From Pseudomonas sp. J452 (GTDB taxonomy: Bacteria; Pseudomonadota; Gammaproteobacteria; Pseudomonadales; Pseudomonadaceae): a stretch of 64,000 bases of DNA. The position numbers were made by a program, and so were the translations under genes. Numbering within the stretch: position 1 is the first letter of the stretch; each line of letters begins with the position of its first letter. The notes beneath the pieces were generated by a model. It worked only from the letters and a program-made list of their open reading frames with translations. It was not told the DNA's origin and did no database searches. The stretch lies in assembly GCF_024666525.1 (NCBI RefSeq), contig NZ_CP088294.1, positions 930,001-994,000 of the forward strand, in the 5' to 3' direction. Below are positions 19,568 to 27,814 of this stretch, in pieces.

Positions 19568-21556
19568 ATGAGCATGGAACGTCTCAGTCAACAGGTCGAC
19601 GCCTACGTCACCTGGAAGCGCGAGTTGATGCGCGAAATCACCCGCTACCGTAGCTGGCTGGTGCACAACCGCCTCGGTTCGGAAGCGGTCGATACGCGCC
19701 TGGAGCGTGCCCTGCGCCTGTTGCGCACCGATCACATCACCCTGGCCTTCGTCGGCGAGTTTTCTCGCGGCAAGACCGAGCTGATCAACAGCCTGTTCTT
19801 CTCCGAATACGGTCAGCGCATGCTGCCGTCGCACGCCGGGCGCACCACCATGTGTCCCACCGAGCTGTTCTTCGATCCACGCTCGGAACGCTCCTATATC
19901 CGCCTGCTGCCGATCGAAACGCGCACCGCCGCGGCCAGCGTGGCGCAGTTCAAGCGCATTCCCGGCAACTGGGTAAACATCCCGCTGGACATCAGCGACC
20001 CGGACAACATGGTGCAGGCCTTCGCCCAGGTGGCGAAAACCAAACCCATGCCGGTGGAGCAGGCGATCCAGCTCGGCTTCCACCCGGACATGCTGGAAAG
20101 CGCCGGCAAACCCGGCCTGGTGCTGGTGCCGGCGTGGCGCCATGCCATGGTCAACTTCGACCACCCGCTGCTGCGCCAGGGCCTGCGCATCCTCGACACG
20201 CCCGGCCTGAACGCCCTCGGCAGCGAACCGGAACTGACCCTGTCGATGCTGCCCAGCGCCCAGGCGATCATCTTCCTGCTGGCTGCCGACACCGGCGTCA
20301 CCGCCAGCGACATGGCGATCTGGCAGCAGCATATCCGCCAGCTCGACGAAGAAACCCAGGCCAGCCTGTTCGCCGTGCTGAACAAGATCGACGTGCTGTG
20401 GGACGACCTCGCCGGCGAGGAGTTCGTGCAGCAGGCCATCGGCCAGATCCGGCATGCCACCGCGCGCCAGCTGGGCATTTCCGCCGATAACGTGCTGCCG
20501 CTGTCGGCCAAGCAGGCGATGCTGGCCAAGGTACGCAAGGACGAGGCCTTGCTCGAACGCAGCCAGCTCGGCGACCTGGAGAACCTGCTGTGCGAACGCA
20601 TCGTCGCGCAGAAGGAGCGCCTGCTCGAAGAGCGCGTGGTCAATCAGGTCCTGGCCCTGCTCAACAACAGCCAGCACGTGCTCAACCTGCGCCTGGAGAA
20701 GGTTCGTGAACAGCAGGAGCTGCTCTCCACGCACCAGCAGGACAATGGCCAGATGCTCTTCGAGCTGACCGCCAAGACCAAGGAAGACCACAGCCAGCAC
20801 CACAAACGCCTGCTCGGCCTGAAGACCAACCAGCGCCTGCTCCGGCGCCAGGGCGATCTGTTGCGCAGCGCCGTGCGCCCGGACAAGCTCGACGAGCACC
20901 TGGCCACCGTGCGCCAGGGCCTCAGCGGCAGCTGGACCACCTTCGGCATCAACCAGTCGATCCTGCAGTTTTTCCAGGCGGTGGAAACCGACCTGGGCAA
21001 CCTGGCCCAGGAAGCCGGAATGGCCAACAAGATGGTCGCCGCCATCTACCGCCGGCACAACGAGGAGAACCCGCTGCACGGGGTCGACGCGCCGCAGTTC
21101 AACAGCCAGCGCTACCTGCGCGAGCTGAAGCAGCTGCAGGCCAAGGCCGACCAGTTCCGCCTGCACCTGAAGACCCTGCTCAGCGAGCAGAAAGTCCTGA
21201 CCCGACGCTTCTTCGCCACCCTGGTGCAGGAAGTCATCGGCCTGCACCAGCGCCTGCGCAACGAGGCCGAGCAATGGGCCAACGACGCGCTGATGCCGCT
21301 GATGCAGCACACCCTGGAACACAAGCAGCTGCTGGAAACCCATATGCTGCGCCTCAAGGCCCTGGCCCAGGACACCCAGCAGGCCCGTCAGCGCGGCCAG
21401 CAACTGGCGCGCTATATCGGTGAACTGGAAACCCAGCTGGCTCAGGCCAACGAAATGCTTCGCGCCCTGCGCCGACCGGCACCGATCCAGCGCCAGGGCA
21501 AGGTCGTCACCCTGCCCGGGGTGATCCGCCAGCAGGGCGCTGGCGAGCACGCCTAA
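19568..21556 (+). CDS. Dynamin-like GTPase
   Basis: A 662-residue large GTPase of the bacterial dynamin-like family. P-loop FVGEFSRGKTELINSL (G1 GEFSRGKT at residues 63-70), G2 Thr in GRTTMCPTEL (about 93-102), G3 LRILDTPGLNALG (about 212-224), G4 VLNKIDVLWDD (about 277-287). The long C-terminal half is helical and Gln/Leu-rich with probable coiled coils, as in the assembly stalk of dynamins. The start MSMERLSQQ (19568) has a strong GAGAGGAG site; a 28-codon upstream extension is rejected. No partner dynamin gene lies next to it. Likely role is membrane remodelling or protection, by family analogy only. It lies between yggU and metX on the same strand. Confidence 0.85.
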   Translation: MSMERLSQQVDAYVTWKRELMREITRYRSWLVHNRLGSEAVDTRLERALRLLRTDHITLAFVGEFSRGKTELINSLFFSEYGQRMLPSHAGRTTMCPTELFFDPRSERSYIRLLPIETRTAAASVAQFKRIPGNWVNIPLDISDPDNMVQAFAQVAKTKPMPVEQAIQLGFHPDMLESAGKPGLVLVPAWRHAMVNFDHPLLRQGLRILDTPGLNALGSEPELTLSMLPSAQAIIFLLAADTGVTASDMAIWQQHIRQLDEETQASLFAVLNKIDVLWDDLAGEEFVQQAIGQIRHATARQLGISADNVLPLSAKQAMLAKVRKDEALLERSQLGDLENLLCERIVAQKERLLEERVVNQVLALLNNSQHVLNLRLEKVREQQELLSTHQQDNGQMLFELTAKTKEDHSQHHKRLLGLKTNQRLLRRQGDLLRSAVRPDKLDEHLATVRQGLSGSWTTFGINQSILQFFQAVETDLGNLAQEAGMANKMVAAIYRRHNEENPLHGVDAPQFNSQRYLRELKQLQAKADQFRLHLKTLLSEQKVLTRRFFATLVQEVIGLHQRLRNEAEQWANDALMPLMQHTLEHKQLLETHMLRLKALAQDTQQARQRGQQLARYIGELETQLAQANEMLRALRRPAPIQRQGKVVTLPGVIRQQGAGEHA

Positions 21557-21590
21557 GAACCTGTTTAGGATCTCTTGATCGGCGGCCAAG
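21553..21590. repeat. Fragment of a dispersed repeat (AGAACCTGTTTAGGATC type)
   Basis: AAGAACCTGTTTAGGATCT just after the GTPase stop resembles the end sequence CAGAACCTATCTACGATCT of the palindromic element at 47777-47863. It may be one half of such an element; no matching right end is seen here. Confidence 0.45.
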
Positions 21591-21616
21591 CCAAGTAATT
21601 CAATACCTTAGCCCCT

Positions 21617-21641
21617 GCCCCCGGCGCTTGCTGCCGGGGGC
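21617..21641. other. Perfect 9-bp stem hairpin upstream of metX
   Basis: GCCCCCGGC and its exact complement GCCGGGGGC, separated by a seven-base loop (GCTTGCT), lie about 45 bases before the metX start. The following bases (CACGGTCTTTAG) contain only a short T run, so it is either a weak terminator for the GTPase gene or an element in the metX leader. Confidence 0.6.
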
Positions 21642-21686
21642 CACGGTCTTTAGACTGCTGCACTTCCTTGATCGAGAGCAGGGTCG

Positions 21687-22826
21687 ATGCCGACAGCCTT
21701 CCCACAAGATTCCGTCGGTCTGGTCACACCGCAGACTGCCCACTTCGCCGACCCGCTCGCGCTGGTCTGCGGGCGCAGCCTGGCCGACTACCAGTTGATC
21801 TACGAGACCTACGGCACGCTGAACGCCACGGCCAGCAATGCCGTGCTGATCTGCCACGCGCTGTCCGGCCATCACCACGCCGCTGGCTACCACAGCCCGG
21901 ACGAGCGCAAGCCGGGCTGGTGGGACAGCTGCATCGGCCCCGGCAAACCGATCGATACCGACAAGTTCTTCGTCGTCAGCCTGAACAACCTCGGCGGCTG
22001 CAATGGCTCCACCGGGCCGGCCAGCCTCAACCCGGCCACCGGCAAGGTGTTCGGCGCCGACTTCCCGGTACTCACCGTGGAAGACTGGGTACACAGCCAG
22101 GCGCGCCTGGCCGACCTGCTCGGCATCCAGCAGTGGGCCGCAGTGGTCGGCGGCAGCCTCGGTGGCATGCAGGCCCTGCAGTGGGCCATCAGCTACCCCG
22201 AGCGTATCCGTCACTGCCTGTGCATCGCCTCGGCGCCCAAGCTGTCGGCGCAGAACATCGCCTTCAACGAAGTGGCGCGCCAGGCCATCCTCACCGACCC
22301 GGAATTCCACGGCGGGCACTTCCAGGAACAGGGCGTGATCCCCAAGCGCGGCCTGATGCTGGCACGCATGGTCGGCCACATCACCTACCTGTCGGATGAC
22401 GCCATGGGCGAGAAATTCGGCAGAGGCCTGAAGAGCGAGAAGCTCAACTACGACTTCCATAGTGTCGAGTTCCAGGTCGAGAGCTACCTGCGTTACCAGG
22501 GCGAAGAGTTCTCCGGGCGTTTCGACGCCAATACCTACCTGCTGATGACTAAGGCGCTGGACTACTTCGACCCGGCCGCCACCCACGGTGACGACCTGGC
22601 CAAGACCCTGGCCGGGGTCAAGGCCGACTTCTGTGTGATGTCCTTCACCACCGACTGGCGCTTCTCGCCGGCGCGCTCGCGGGAAATCGTCGATGCCCTG
22701 CTGGCGGCGAAGAAGAACATCAGCTACCTGGAAATCGATGCGCCGCAGGGTCACGACGCCTTTCTCATCCCGATCCCGCGCTACCTGCAGGCCTTCGGCG
22801 GTTACATGAAACGGATCGAGGTATAA
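21687..22826 (+). CDS. metX: Homoserine O-acyltransferase (MetX; probably succinyl-CoA dependent)
   Basis: A 379-residue alpha/beta-hydrolase-fold acyltransferase that activates homoserine for methionine synthesis. The nucleophile elbow is [15 protein letters not shown] (Ser 157); the acid is in [10 protein letters not shown] (about 315-324) and the base in [10 protein letters not shown] (about 350-359). Pseudomonas MetX enzymes use succinyl-CoA despite the acetyltransferase-like sequence; that specificity is family knowledge. It ends two bases before metW, with which it forms a conserved pair used for methionine synthesis. Confidence 0.96.
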   Translation: MPTAFPQDSVGLVTPQTAHFADPLALVCGRSLADYQLIYETYGTLNATASNAVLICHALSGHHHAAGYHSPDERKPGWWDSCIGPGKPIDTDKFFVVSLNNLGGCNGSTGPASLNPATGKVFGADFPVLTVEDWVHSQARLADLLGIQQWAAVVGGSLGGMQALQWAISYPERIRHCLCIASAPKLSAQNIAFNEVARQAILTDPEFHGGHFQEQGVIPKRGLMLARMVGHITYLSDDAMGEKFGRGLKSEKLNYDFHSVEFQVESYLRYQGEEFSGRFDANTYLLMTKALDYFDPAATHGDDLAKTLAGVKADFCVMSFTTDWRFSPARSREIVDALLAAKKNISYLEIDAPQGHDAFLIPIPRYLQAFGGYMKRIEV

Positions 22827-22828
22827 GC

Positions 22829-23449
22829 ATGCGCGCTGATCTGGAAATCATTCAGGAGTGGATTCCCGCCGGTAGCCGCGTGCTCGACCTCGGCTGTGGC
22901 GACGGCGAACTGCTGGCCTGGCTGCATGAGCACAAGCAGGTCAGCGGCTATGGCCTGGAAATCGACGGCGACAAGATCGCCACCTGCATCGAGCGCGGGG
23001 TCAACGTGATCGAACAGGACCTCGATGAGGGCCTGGGCAACTTCGCCAGCAACAGCTTCGATGTGGTGGTGATGACCCAGTCGCTGCAGGCTCTGCGCTA
23101 CCCGGACAAGGTGCTGGCGGAGATGCTGCGGGTCGGCAGAACCTGCATCATCACCTTCCCCAACTTCGGCCACTGGCACTGTCGCTGGTACCTGACCACC
23201 AAGGGCCGCATGCCGGTATCGGAGTTCCTGCCGTACACCTGGTACAACACGCCGAACATCCACTTCTGTACCTTCGCCGACTTCGAGCGCCTGTGCCTGC
23301 AGCTGGGCGCCCGCGTCGAAGAGCGCCTGGCGGTGGACCATGAACATCGCCACAGCCTGGGCAGCAAGCTATGGCCTAATCTGATGGGTGAGATCGGCAT
23401 TTATCGCGTCAGCGGCCCCGGCCTGGCCGATCACCGTGTAGCCGTCTAA
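22829..23449 (+). CDS. metW: MetW, methionine biosynthesis methyltransferase-like protein
   Basis: A 206-residue class I methyltransferase-fold protein: VLDLGCGDGELLAWL (about residues 18-32) is the SAM-binding motif I and FDVVVMTQSLQALRYPDKVL (about 74-93) follows. MetW is required together with MetX for homoserine succinylation in Pseudomonas and relatives, possibly by forming a complex. Start two bases after metX, so cotranscribed. Confidence 0.96.
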   Translation: MRADLEIIQEWIPAGSRVLDLGCGDGELLAWLHEHKQVSGYGLEIDGDKIATCIERGVNVIEQDLDEGLGNFASNSFDVVVMTQSLQALRYPDKVLAEMLRVGRTCIITFPNFGHWHCRWYLTTKGRMPVSEFLPYTWYNTPNIHFCTFADFERLCLQLGARVEERLAVDHEHRHSLGSKLWPNLMGEIGIYRVSGPGLADHRVAV

Positions 23450-23473
23450 CCGCCTGACGCCTGGAGAACCGCC

Positions 23474-23893
23474 ATGCCTCGCCTCGCTTCCTTGCTGCTC
23501 TGCCTGCTCGTCGCCCTGCCCGCCTTTGCCGAACGCAAACAGACCTTCGGCGAGCTGGATGTGCATTACAGCGTGTTCAATTCCAGCTTCCTGCAGCCCG
23601 ATATCGCCGCCGCAGCCGGCCTGACCCGCAGCAAGACCGGCGGTGTAGTCAATGTCGCCGCGCTCAAGGCCGGCAAGGGCGTGCCGGCCCAGGTCAGCGG
23701 CCAGATCAAGAACCTGCTGGGCCAGACCAGCACCCTGAGTTTCAAGCAGGTGCTGGAAAGCGGCGCGGTCTACTACCTGGCCGAATTCCCGCTGCGCGAG
23801 CGGGAAATCCTCACCTTCAGCCTCAGCGTGCAGGTCGGCGACAGCACGCCGCACAGCTTTACCTTCAACCAGGAAGTGTTTCCGGACGAATGA
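23474..23893 (+). CDS. Exported DUF4426 protein
   Basis: A 139-residue protein with a clear signal peptide (residues 1-19, [13 protein letters not shown] then ERKQTFG). The mature part is about 120 residues, predicted beta-rich, with [24 protein letters not shown] (about 27-50) as the recognisable DUF4426 start. Function unknown. It is placed between metW and rdgB with 24 bases after metW and a four-base overlap with rdgB, so it is part of a metX-metW-DUF4426-rdgB-hemW transcription unit, the same order as in P. aeruginosa. Confidence 0.9.
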   Translation: MPRLASLLLCLLVALPAFAERKQTFGELDVHYSVFNSSFLQPDIAAAAGLTRSKTGGVVNVAALKAGKGVPAQVSGQIKNLLGQTSTLSFKQVLESGAVYYLAEFPLREREILTFSLSVQVGDSTPHSFTFNQEVFPDE

Positions 23894-24486
23894 TGCCCTT
23901 TAGCGAGCTCGTACTGGCCAGCCATAACGCCGGCAAACTCAAGGAACTCCAGGCCATGCTCGGCGACGCCGTGCGTGTGCGCTCGGTCGGTGAATTCTCC
24001 AGCGTCGAGCCGGAAGAAACCGGTTTGTCCTTTGTCGAGAATGCCATTCTCAAGGCGCGCAACGCCGCTCGCCTGTCCGGCCTGCCGGCGCTGGCCGACG
24101 ACTCCGGCCTGGCCGTGGACTTCCTCGGCGGCGCCCCCGGCATCTACTCGGCGCGCTATGCCGATGGCCAGGGCGATGCGGCCAACAATGCCAAGCTGCT
24201 GCAGGTGCTGAAGGATGTGCCGGATGCCCAGCGCGGCGCCCAGTTCGTCTGCGCCCTGGCCCTGGTCCGGCATGCCGACGATCCACTGCCGATCCTCTGC
24301 GAAGGCCTCTGGCACGGCAGCATCCTGCATGCGCCACGCGGCGAGCAGGGCTTTGGCTACGACCCGCTGTTCTGGGTCGTCGAGCGCAACTGCTCCAGTG
24401 CCGAGCTGCCAGCTGCCGAGAAGAACCAGCTCAGCCACCGCGCCCGCGCCATGGCCCTGCTCAAGCAACGCCTGGGGCTGGCATGA
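23890..24486 (+). CDS. rdgB: RdgB / Ham1, non-canonical purine NTP pyrophosphatase
   Basis: A 198-residue Ham1-type house-cleaning enzyme that hydrolyses dITP, XTP and ITP to monophosphates, preventing their use in DNA and RNA. Motifs: [18 protein letters not shown] (about residues 7-24), [36 protein letters not shown] (about 50-85) and [10 protein letters not shown] near the C-terminus. Two overlapping ATGs (23890 and 23893) are possible; both overlap the preceding stop. The start of hemW overlaps its end by four bases. Confidence 0.96.
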   Translation: MMPFSELVLASHNAGKLKELQAMLGDAVRVRSVGEFSSVEPEETGLSFVENAILKARNAARLSGLPALADDSGLAVDFLGGAPGIYSARYADGQGDAANNAKLLQVLKDVPDAQRGAQFVCALALVRHADDPLPILCEGLWHGSILHAPRGEQGFGYDPLFWVVERNCSSAELPAAEKNQLSHRARAMALLKQRLGLA

Positions 24487-25643
24487 GCACGCCCACCGGC
24501 GGGAGCTTCCAGCTACCGCCACTGGCGCTGTACATCCATATCCCGTGGTGCGTGCGCAAATGCCCGTACTGCGACTTCAACTCCCACGCCGCCGGCCCGA
24601 CGCTGCCGGAGCAGGAGTATGTCGACGCCCTACTGGCCGACCTCGACGCCGACCTCGGCCATGTCCACGGCCGCGAACTGACCTCGATTTTTTTCGGCGG
24701 CGGCACCCCCAGCCTGTTCAGCGCCAATGCCCTGGCTCGCCTGCTGGATGGCGTCGAGCAGCGCGTGCGTTTCGCCCGCGATATCGAGATCACCCTGGAG
24801 GCCAACCCCGGCACCTTCGAGCAGGCCAAATTCCGCGACTACCGCGGCCTGGGCATCAACCGCCTGTCGATCGGCGTGCAGAGTTTCCAGGAAGCCAAGC
24901 TCAAGGCGCTCGGCCGTATCCACGACGGCAGCGAGGCGATCCGCGCCGCCGACATGGCGCGTGCCGCCGGCTTCGACAACTTCAACCTCGACCTGATGCA
25001 CGGCCTGCCCGAGCAGAGCATCGAGGACGCCCTGTTCGACCTGCGCACCGCTATCGCCCAGGGGCCGACGCACCTGTCCTGGTACCAGCTGACCATGGAG
25101 CCCAACACGGTGTTCTGGAGCCAGCCGCCGGTGCTGCCGGAAGACGACCTGCTGTGGGACATCCAGGAAGCCGGCCAGGCCCTGCTCGCCGAGCAGGGTT
25201 ACGCGCAGTACGAGGTGTCGGCCTACGCGCAAGCGGGCAAGGCGGCGCGACACAACCTCAACTACTGGACCTTCGGCGACTTCCTCGGCATCGGCGCCGG
25301 CGCCCACGCCAAGCTGAGCAGCCCGAGCGGGAAGATCGTGCGTACCTGGAAGACCCGCTTGCCCAAGGACTACCTCGATGCGAGCAAGCCCTTCCAGGCC
25401 GGCGAGCGGCTACTGACGACGGACGAGCTGCCCTTCGAATTCCTGATGAACGTGCTGCGCCTCAGCGAAGGCGTGCCTGCCGCGTTGTTCAGCGAGCGCA
25501 CCGGCCTGCCACTGGCGCAGCTGGATGGCGCCCGGCGCGAAGCCGAGGCGCGCAAGCTGCTGCTCAGCGATCCGCAGCGCCTGACAGCCAGCCGCGAGGG
25601 TCAGTTGTTTCTCAACGATCTGTTGCAACACTTCCTGCCCTGA
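24483..25643 (+). CDS. hemW: HemW, radical SAM haem chaperone
   Basis: A 386-residue radical SAM protein. The cluster motif is [16 protein letters not shown] (Cys-x3-Cys-x2-Cys, near residues 19-34), followed by [11 protein letters not shown] (about 63-73), [12 protein letters not shown] (about 101-112) and [12 protein letters not shown] (about 122-133). The long C-terminal HemN-type domain is present. HemW proteins, often misannotated as coproporphyrinogen dehydrogenase, lack that activity and deliver haem to respiratory enzymes. Translationally coupled to rdgB (ATGA overlap). The following 206 bases to the next gene hold no feature I can support. Confidence 0.95.
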   Translation: MSTPTGGSFQLPPLALYIHIPWCVRKCPYCDFNSHAAGPTLPEQEYVDALLADLDADLGHVHGRELTSIFFGGGTPSLFSANALARLLDGVEQRVRFARDIEITLEANPGTFEQAKFRDYRGLGINRLSIGVQSFQEAKLKALGRIHDGSEAIRAADMARAAGFDNFNLDLMHGLPEQSIEDALFDLRTAIAQGPTHLSWYQLTMEPNTVFWSQPPVLPEDDLLWDIQEAGQALLAEQGYAQYEVSAYAQAGKAARHNLNYWTFGDFLGIGAGAHAKLSSPSGKIVRTWKTRLPKDYLDASKPFQAGERLLTTDELPFEFLMNVLRLSEGVPAALFSERTGLPLAQLDGARREAEARKLLLSDPQRLTASREGQLFLNDLLQHFLP

Positions 25644-25849
25644 ACCCAGCCCTACAGGCGAGAAACCGCACAGAGCGACACAGCCAGTCGCAGTCGGATG
25701 GGGTGCTCAAACACGCCAACGTCAGTGGGCGGCAACACGCCGTCTGCGATGACACTGCCGCCGGGCAGCGCAAGCAGCTCCGACCTGCGCCGTAGCCTGC
25801 CTCACCTATACTTCCCCCCGCCCCACTTCCCGATCAATCAGGAGACAAC

Positions 25850-26146
25850 ATGAAGCGTTCCTCCGGCTTGCATCTCACCGTATCGGCTCTGCTGCTCAGC
25901 ATGGCCGCTCCACCCTTCATTGCACCCCTGGCCCAGGCGGAAACCTATGGCTCCGAGCGCCGCCAGGACCGTCGTGGCGACCGCTACGATGCGCGCGACA
26001 ACCGCCAGGGCGGGCGCGAGGAAGCGCGCGATCTCAAGCAGGAGTGCCTGGATGGGGACGACAGCCGCATGGATTGCCGGCAAGACAAGCGCGGCACCAA
26101 GCAAGACACACGACAGGAATCACGAGAGATCCGTCGGGACGACTGA
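25850..26146 (+). CDS. Small exported, highly charged protein of unknown function
   Basis: A 98-residue protein with a signal peptide (about residues 1-30, ending AQA) and a mature part of about 68 residues that is almost entirely Arg, Asp, Gln, Glu and Lys, e.g. RRQDRRGDRYDARDNRQGGR. Two cysteines remain (ECLDGDDSRMDC), which could form one disulfide. The ATG follows AGGAGAC. No family is recognised with certainty; an intrinsically disordered periplasmic protein is the fair description. Not obviously linked to its neighbours. Confidence 0.75.
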   Translation: MKRSSGLHLTVSALLLSMAAPPFIAPLAQAETYGSERRQDRRGDRYDARDNRQGGREEARDLKQECLDGDDSRMDCRQDKRGTKQDTRQESREIRRDD

Positions 26147-26350
26147 GACGGGCGCTACCAGCCTGCCAACGAGTCGTGACACTCAGGCCGGCTACTGGGG
26201 GGCAGGCATCAGCCCAGAACCGTCATGGGCGGCCGCGTCCTCTTCTGTGCAGGCCTTCGGGGCATCCCTACGCCGGATCCGCCGCGCTTTGCATTCGCGC
26301 CCAGACTAGGGTGCAATGGCGGCCTCATCCGCCACCCCGAAGGACAACCG

Positions 26351-26674
26351 ATGGATCTGTTGCTCGACCTGATCGTCACGCTCTCGCGCTGGTGCCGCGG
26401 CAACCTGTACGACATTTCCCTGGCCATCATGGCCACCCTGTTCGTGCTGTTCGGCCCGGGCATCAATGCCTGGGTGCAGCGCTCGATCGGCGGTTTCAAC
26501 TTTTTCCTGCGCACCCTGATCTTCGTCCTGGTCTGCGCGGTGGGCTATGGCCTGGCCATCGTCTTCCTCACCCCCTGGCTGGCCCAGGGCCTGGGCTACT
26601 TCAACAACTTCACCCTGGCACCAGTGCTGTTGCTGGTGTTCTTCCTGATCGGCGTACTGGCCGATCGCAGCTGA
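26351..26674 (+). CDS. DUF3392 family membrane protein
   Basis: A 107-residue inner-membrane protein with three likely helices (about 22-40, 53-78, 85-104). The sequence matches the DUF3392 family by length and layout: LLDLIVTLSRWCRGNLYDISLAIMATLFVLFGPGINAWVQ at the start and FFLRTLIFVLVCAVGYGLAIVFLTPWLAQGL after it. The start MDLLLDL at 26351 follows GAAGGAC; a 42-codon upstream extension lacks coding character. Function unknown. Confidence 0.82.
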   Translation: MDLLLDLIVTLSRWCRGNLYDISLAIMATLFVLFGPGINAWVQRSIGGFNFFLRTLIFVLVCAVGYGLAIVFLTPWLAQGLGYFNNFTLAPVLLLVFFLIGVLADRS

Positions 26675-26683
26675 AGCGCCTCA

Positions 26684-26707
26684 GCACGGTTGGCCGGCCA
26701 ACCGTGC
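26684..26707. other. 24-base perfect palindrome
   Basis: GCACGGTTGGCC joined directly to its reverse complement GGCCAACCGTGC, ten bases after the stop of the DUF3392 gene. No U-tract follows, so it is not a classical terminator; a dimeric regulator site or an mRNA-end hairpin are alternatives. Confidence 0.8.
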
Positions 26708-26897
26708 GTCAGCCTTATTCACTCGCGGCCTTGCACAAAAGCCGCTGATCGCCTTTTCTCTGTAACCAAGCGAATGCGCGCTGCCAGCCAAGCCGGCATT
26801 CGCTCATGGCCCTGCCCACTCCTACCCAGATGCGGACAGGCGGTCGACTAGAACAACAATAAGCAGTCCTCCCCACCGGCCTACCCCCGGAGGCACC

Positions 26898-27011
26898 ATG
26901 AAGCGTATCGCCCCGCTGTTGCTGATCCTCGCCAGCCTGCTCAGCCCAGGCGCCCTGGCGGAAAACGTCGCCCGCGACGTGCACAAGAGCATGCTCCCGC
27001 AACCCGGCTAG
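26898..27011 (+). CDS. Very small exported peptide (37 residues)
   Basis: ATG at 26898 follows CCCGGAGGCACC, a strong ribosome site. The reading frame is MKRIAPLLLILASLLSPGAL then AENVARD..., ending with QPG at 27011. The first 21 residues are a textbook signal peptide (KR, Leu-rich core, ALA cleavage), leaving a mature peptide of about 16 residues. Upstream (26770-26803) an 8-base inverted repeat GCGAATGC/GCATTCGC is seen. It may be a functional small exported peptide or the remnant of a longer exported protein; no homologue is recalled. Confidence 0.5.
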   Translation: MKRIAPLLLILASLLSPGALAENVARDVHKSMLPQPG

Positions 27012-27177
27012 CCAGGTTGCGCCGCACAAAGCCGCGCCGAGAGTCGCGGCTGCAGCCCTGTGCGCCATGACGAAATCTGAGCGAGGCAATTCACCCGAAG
27101 CACTATCGCGAATCCGTCTAACAGACCCACTGCCGGCGGAGTAGATTGAAATCAGTGGAGTCATATAGGAGAACGGC

Positions 27178-27603
27178 ATGCAGGTATCAGGCTACAGCAG
27201 CACCCTGCCCCTCTCGACCCAGATCATCAACAAAGCCGGCCAGGCCGCACAAGCACCCGACGCCCGGGCCAACCCGGAACAGGTGAACAAGGCAGTCGAC
27301 CGCGCCGCTGATCGAGTCGTCGAGCAGCAGGAAAGCAAGGAACTGAGCCAGTCCAACCGGCGTAGCGCCGCCACTCAGTTGTACAGCGCCACCAGCCAGC
27401 AAAGGCAAATCGATACGTATCTGGCTGTAGCCAGCGAAGGTGAGATCGACAGCCAGCCGAGCACGGTGGAAACAGCACTGGAACTGCGTGATGATGTGCG
27501 CCGCAACGAAGTGGCACAGAACATCGATAGCAACACCGACCGCCCAGAGCGGCCCGAAGCAAAACCGGTCGAACCGGAACCGTACGTTGACACCCGTGCC
27601 TGA
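27178..27603 (+). CDS. Conserved hypothetical protein, disordered and Gln/Glu-rich
   Basis: A 141-residue hydrophilic protein without signal peptide or membrane segment; ATG at 27178 follows TAGGAGAACGGC. The middle (about 40-90) is probably helical: VNKAVDRAADRVVEQQESKEL and SAATQLYSATSQQRQIDTYLAVA; the C-terminus is Pro/Glu-rich. The N-terminus (MQVSGYSSTLPLSTQIIN) resembles short conserved Pseudomonas proteins of unknown role. It has its own strong terminator and faces pckA tail to tail. Confidence 0.75.
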   Translation: MQVSGYSSTLPLSTQIINKAGQAAQAPDARANPEQVNKAVDRAADRVVEQQESKELSQSNRRSAATQLYSATSQQRQIDTYLAVASEGEIDSQPSTVETALELRDDVRRNEVAQNIDSNTDRPERPEAKPVEPEPYVDTRA

Positions 27604-27624
27604 TCTGTACTGACAGCAGCGCAC

Positions 27625-27652
27625 AAAAAAGCCGCCCGAGGGCGGCTTTTTC
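27625..27652 (+). terminator. Rho-independent terminator
   Basis: AAAAAAGCCGCC-CGAG-GGCGGCTTTTTC: an eight-base GC-rich stem flanked by A and T runs, so it can work in both directions. It ends the gene at 27178-27603 and could also stop the pckA transcript from the other side. Confidence 0.92.
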
Positions 27653-27665
27653 TATGGCGCTACAG

Positions 27666-27814
27666 CTTAGAAGTTACTCAAGACCGTCGCGAGCGCAGGT
27701 CAGGCTAGGCGCAAACAGGCGAGGGCGCGGAGTTTACGAGCTGTAAATGAGCAGCCCGAGCCTGTTTGCAACGCTGCATGATCAAGCGCAGCAGGTATTG
27801 AGCAACTTCTTACA
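27666..27814. repeat. Palindromic dispersed element at the 3' end of pckA
   Basis: About 149 bases whose ends are inverted repeats (TTAGAAGTTACTCAA at the left, TTGAGCAACTTCTTA at the right). Inside are CAAACAGGCG...CGAGCCTGTTTG, a small hairpin TTTAC-GAGCT-GTAAA and the core CAACGCTGCATG...GCGCAGCAG. The pckA stop codon lies in the right end. Related elements are at 39176-39340 and 47777-47863. Confidence 0.7.

Noticed and set aside
19547..21589. 680-codon open frame opposite the dynamin-like GTPase
   Set aside because: Shadow of a GTPase with all motifs intact; the antisense product is a Gln/His/Val-rich low-complexity sequence.
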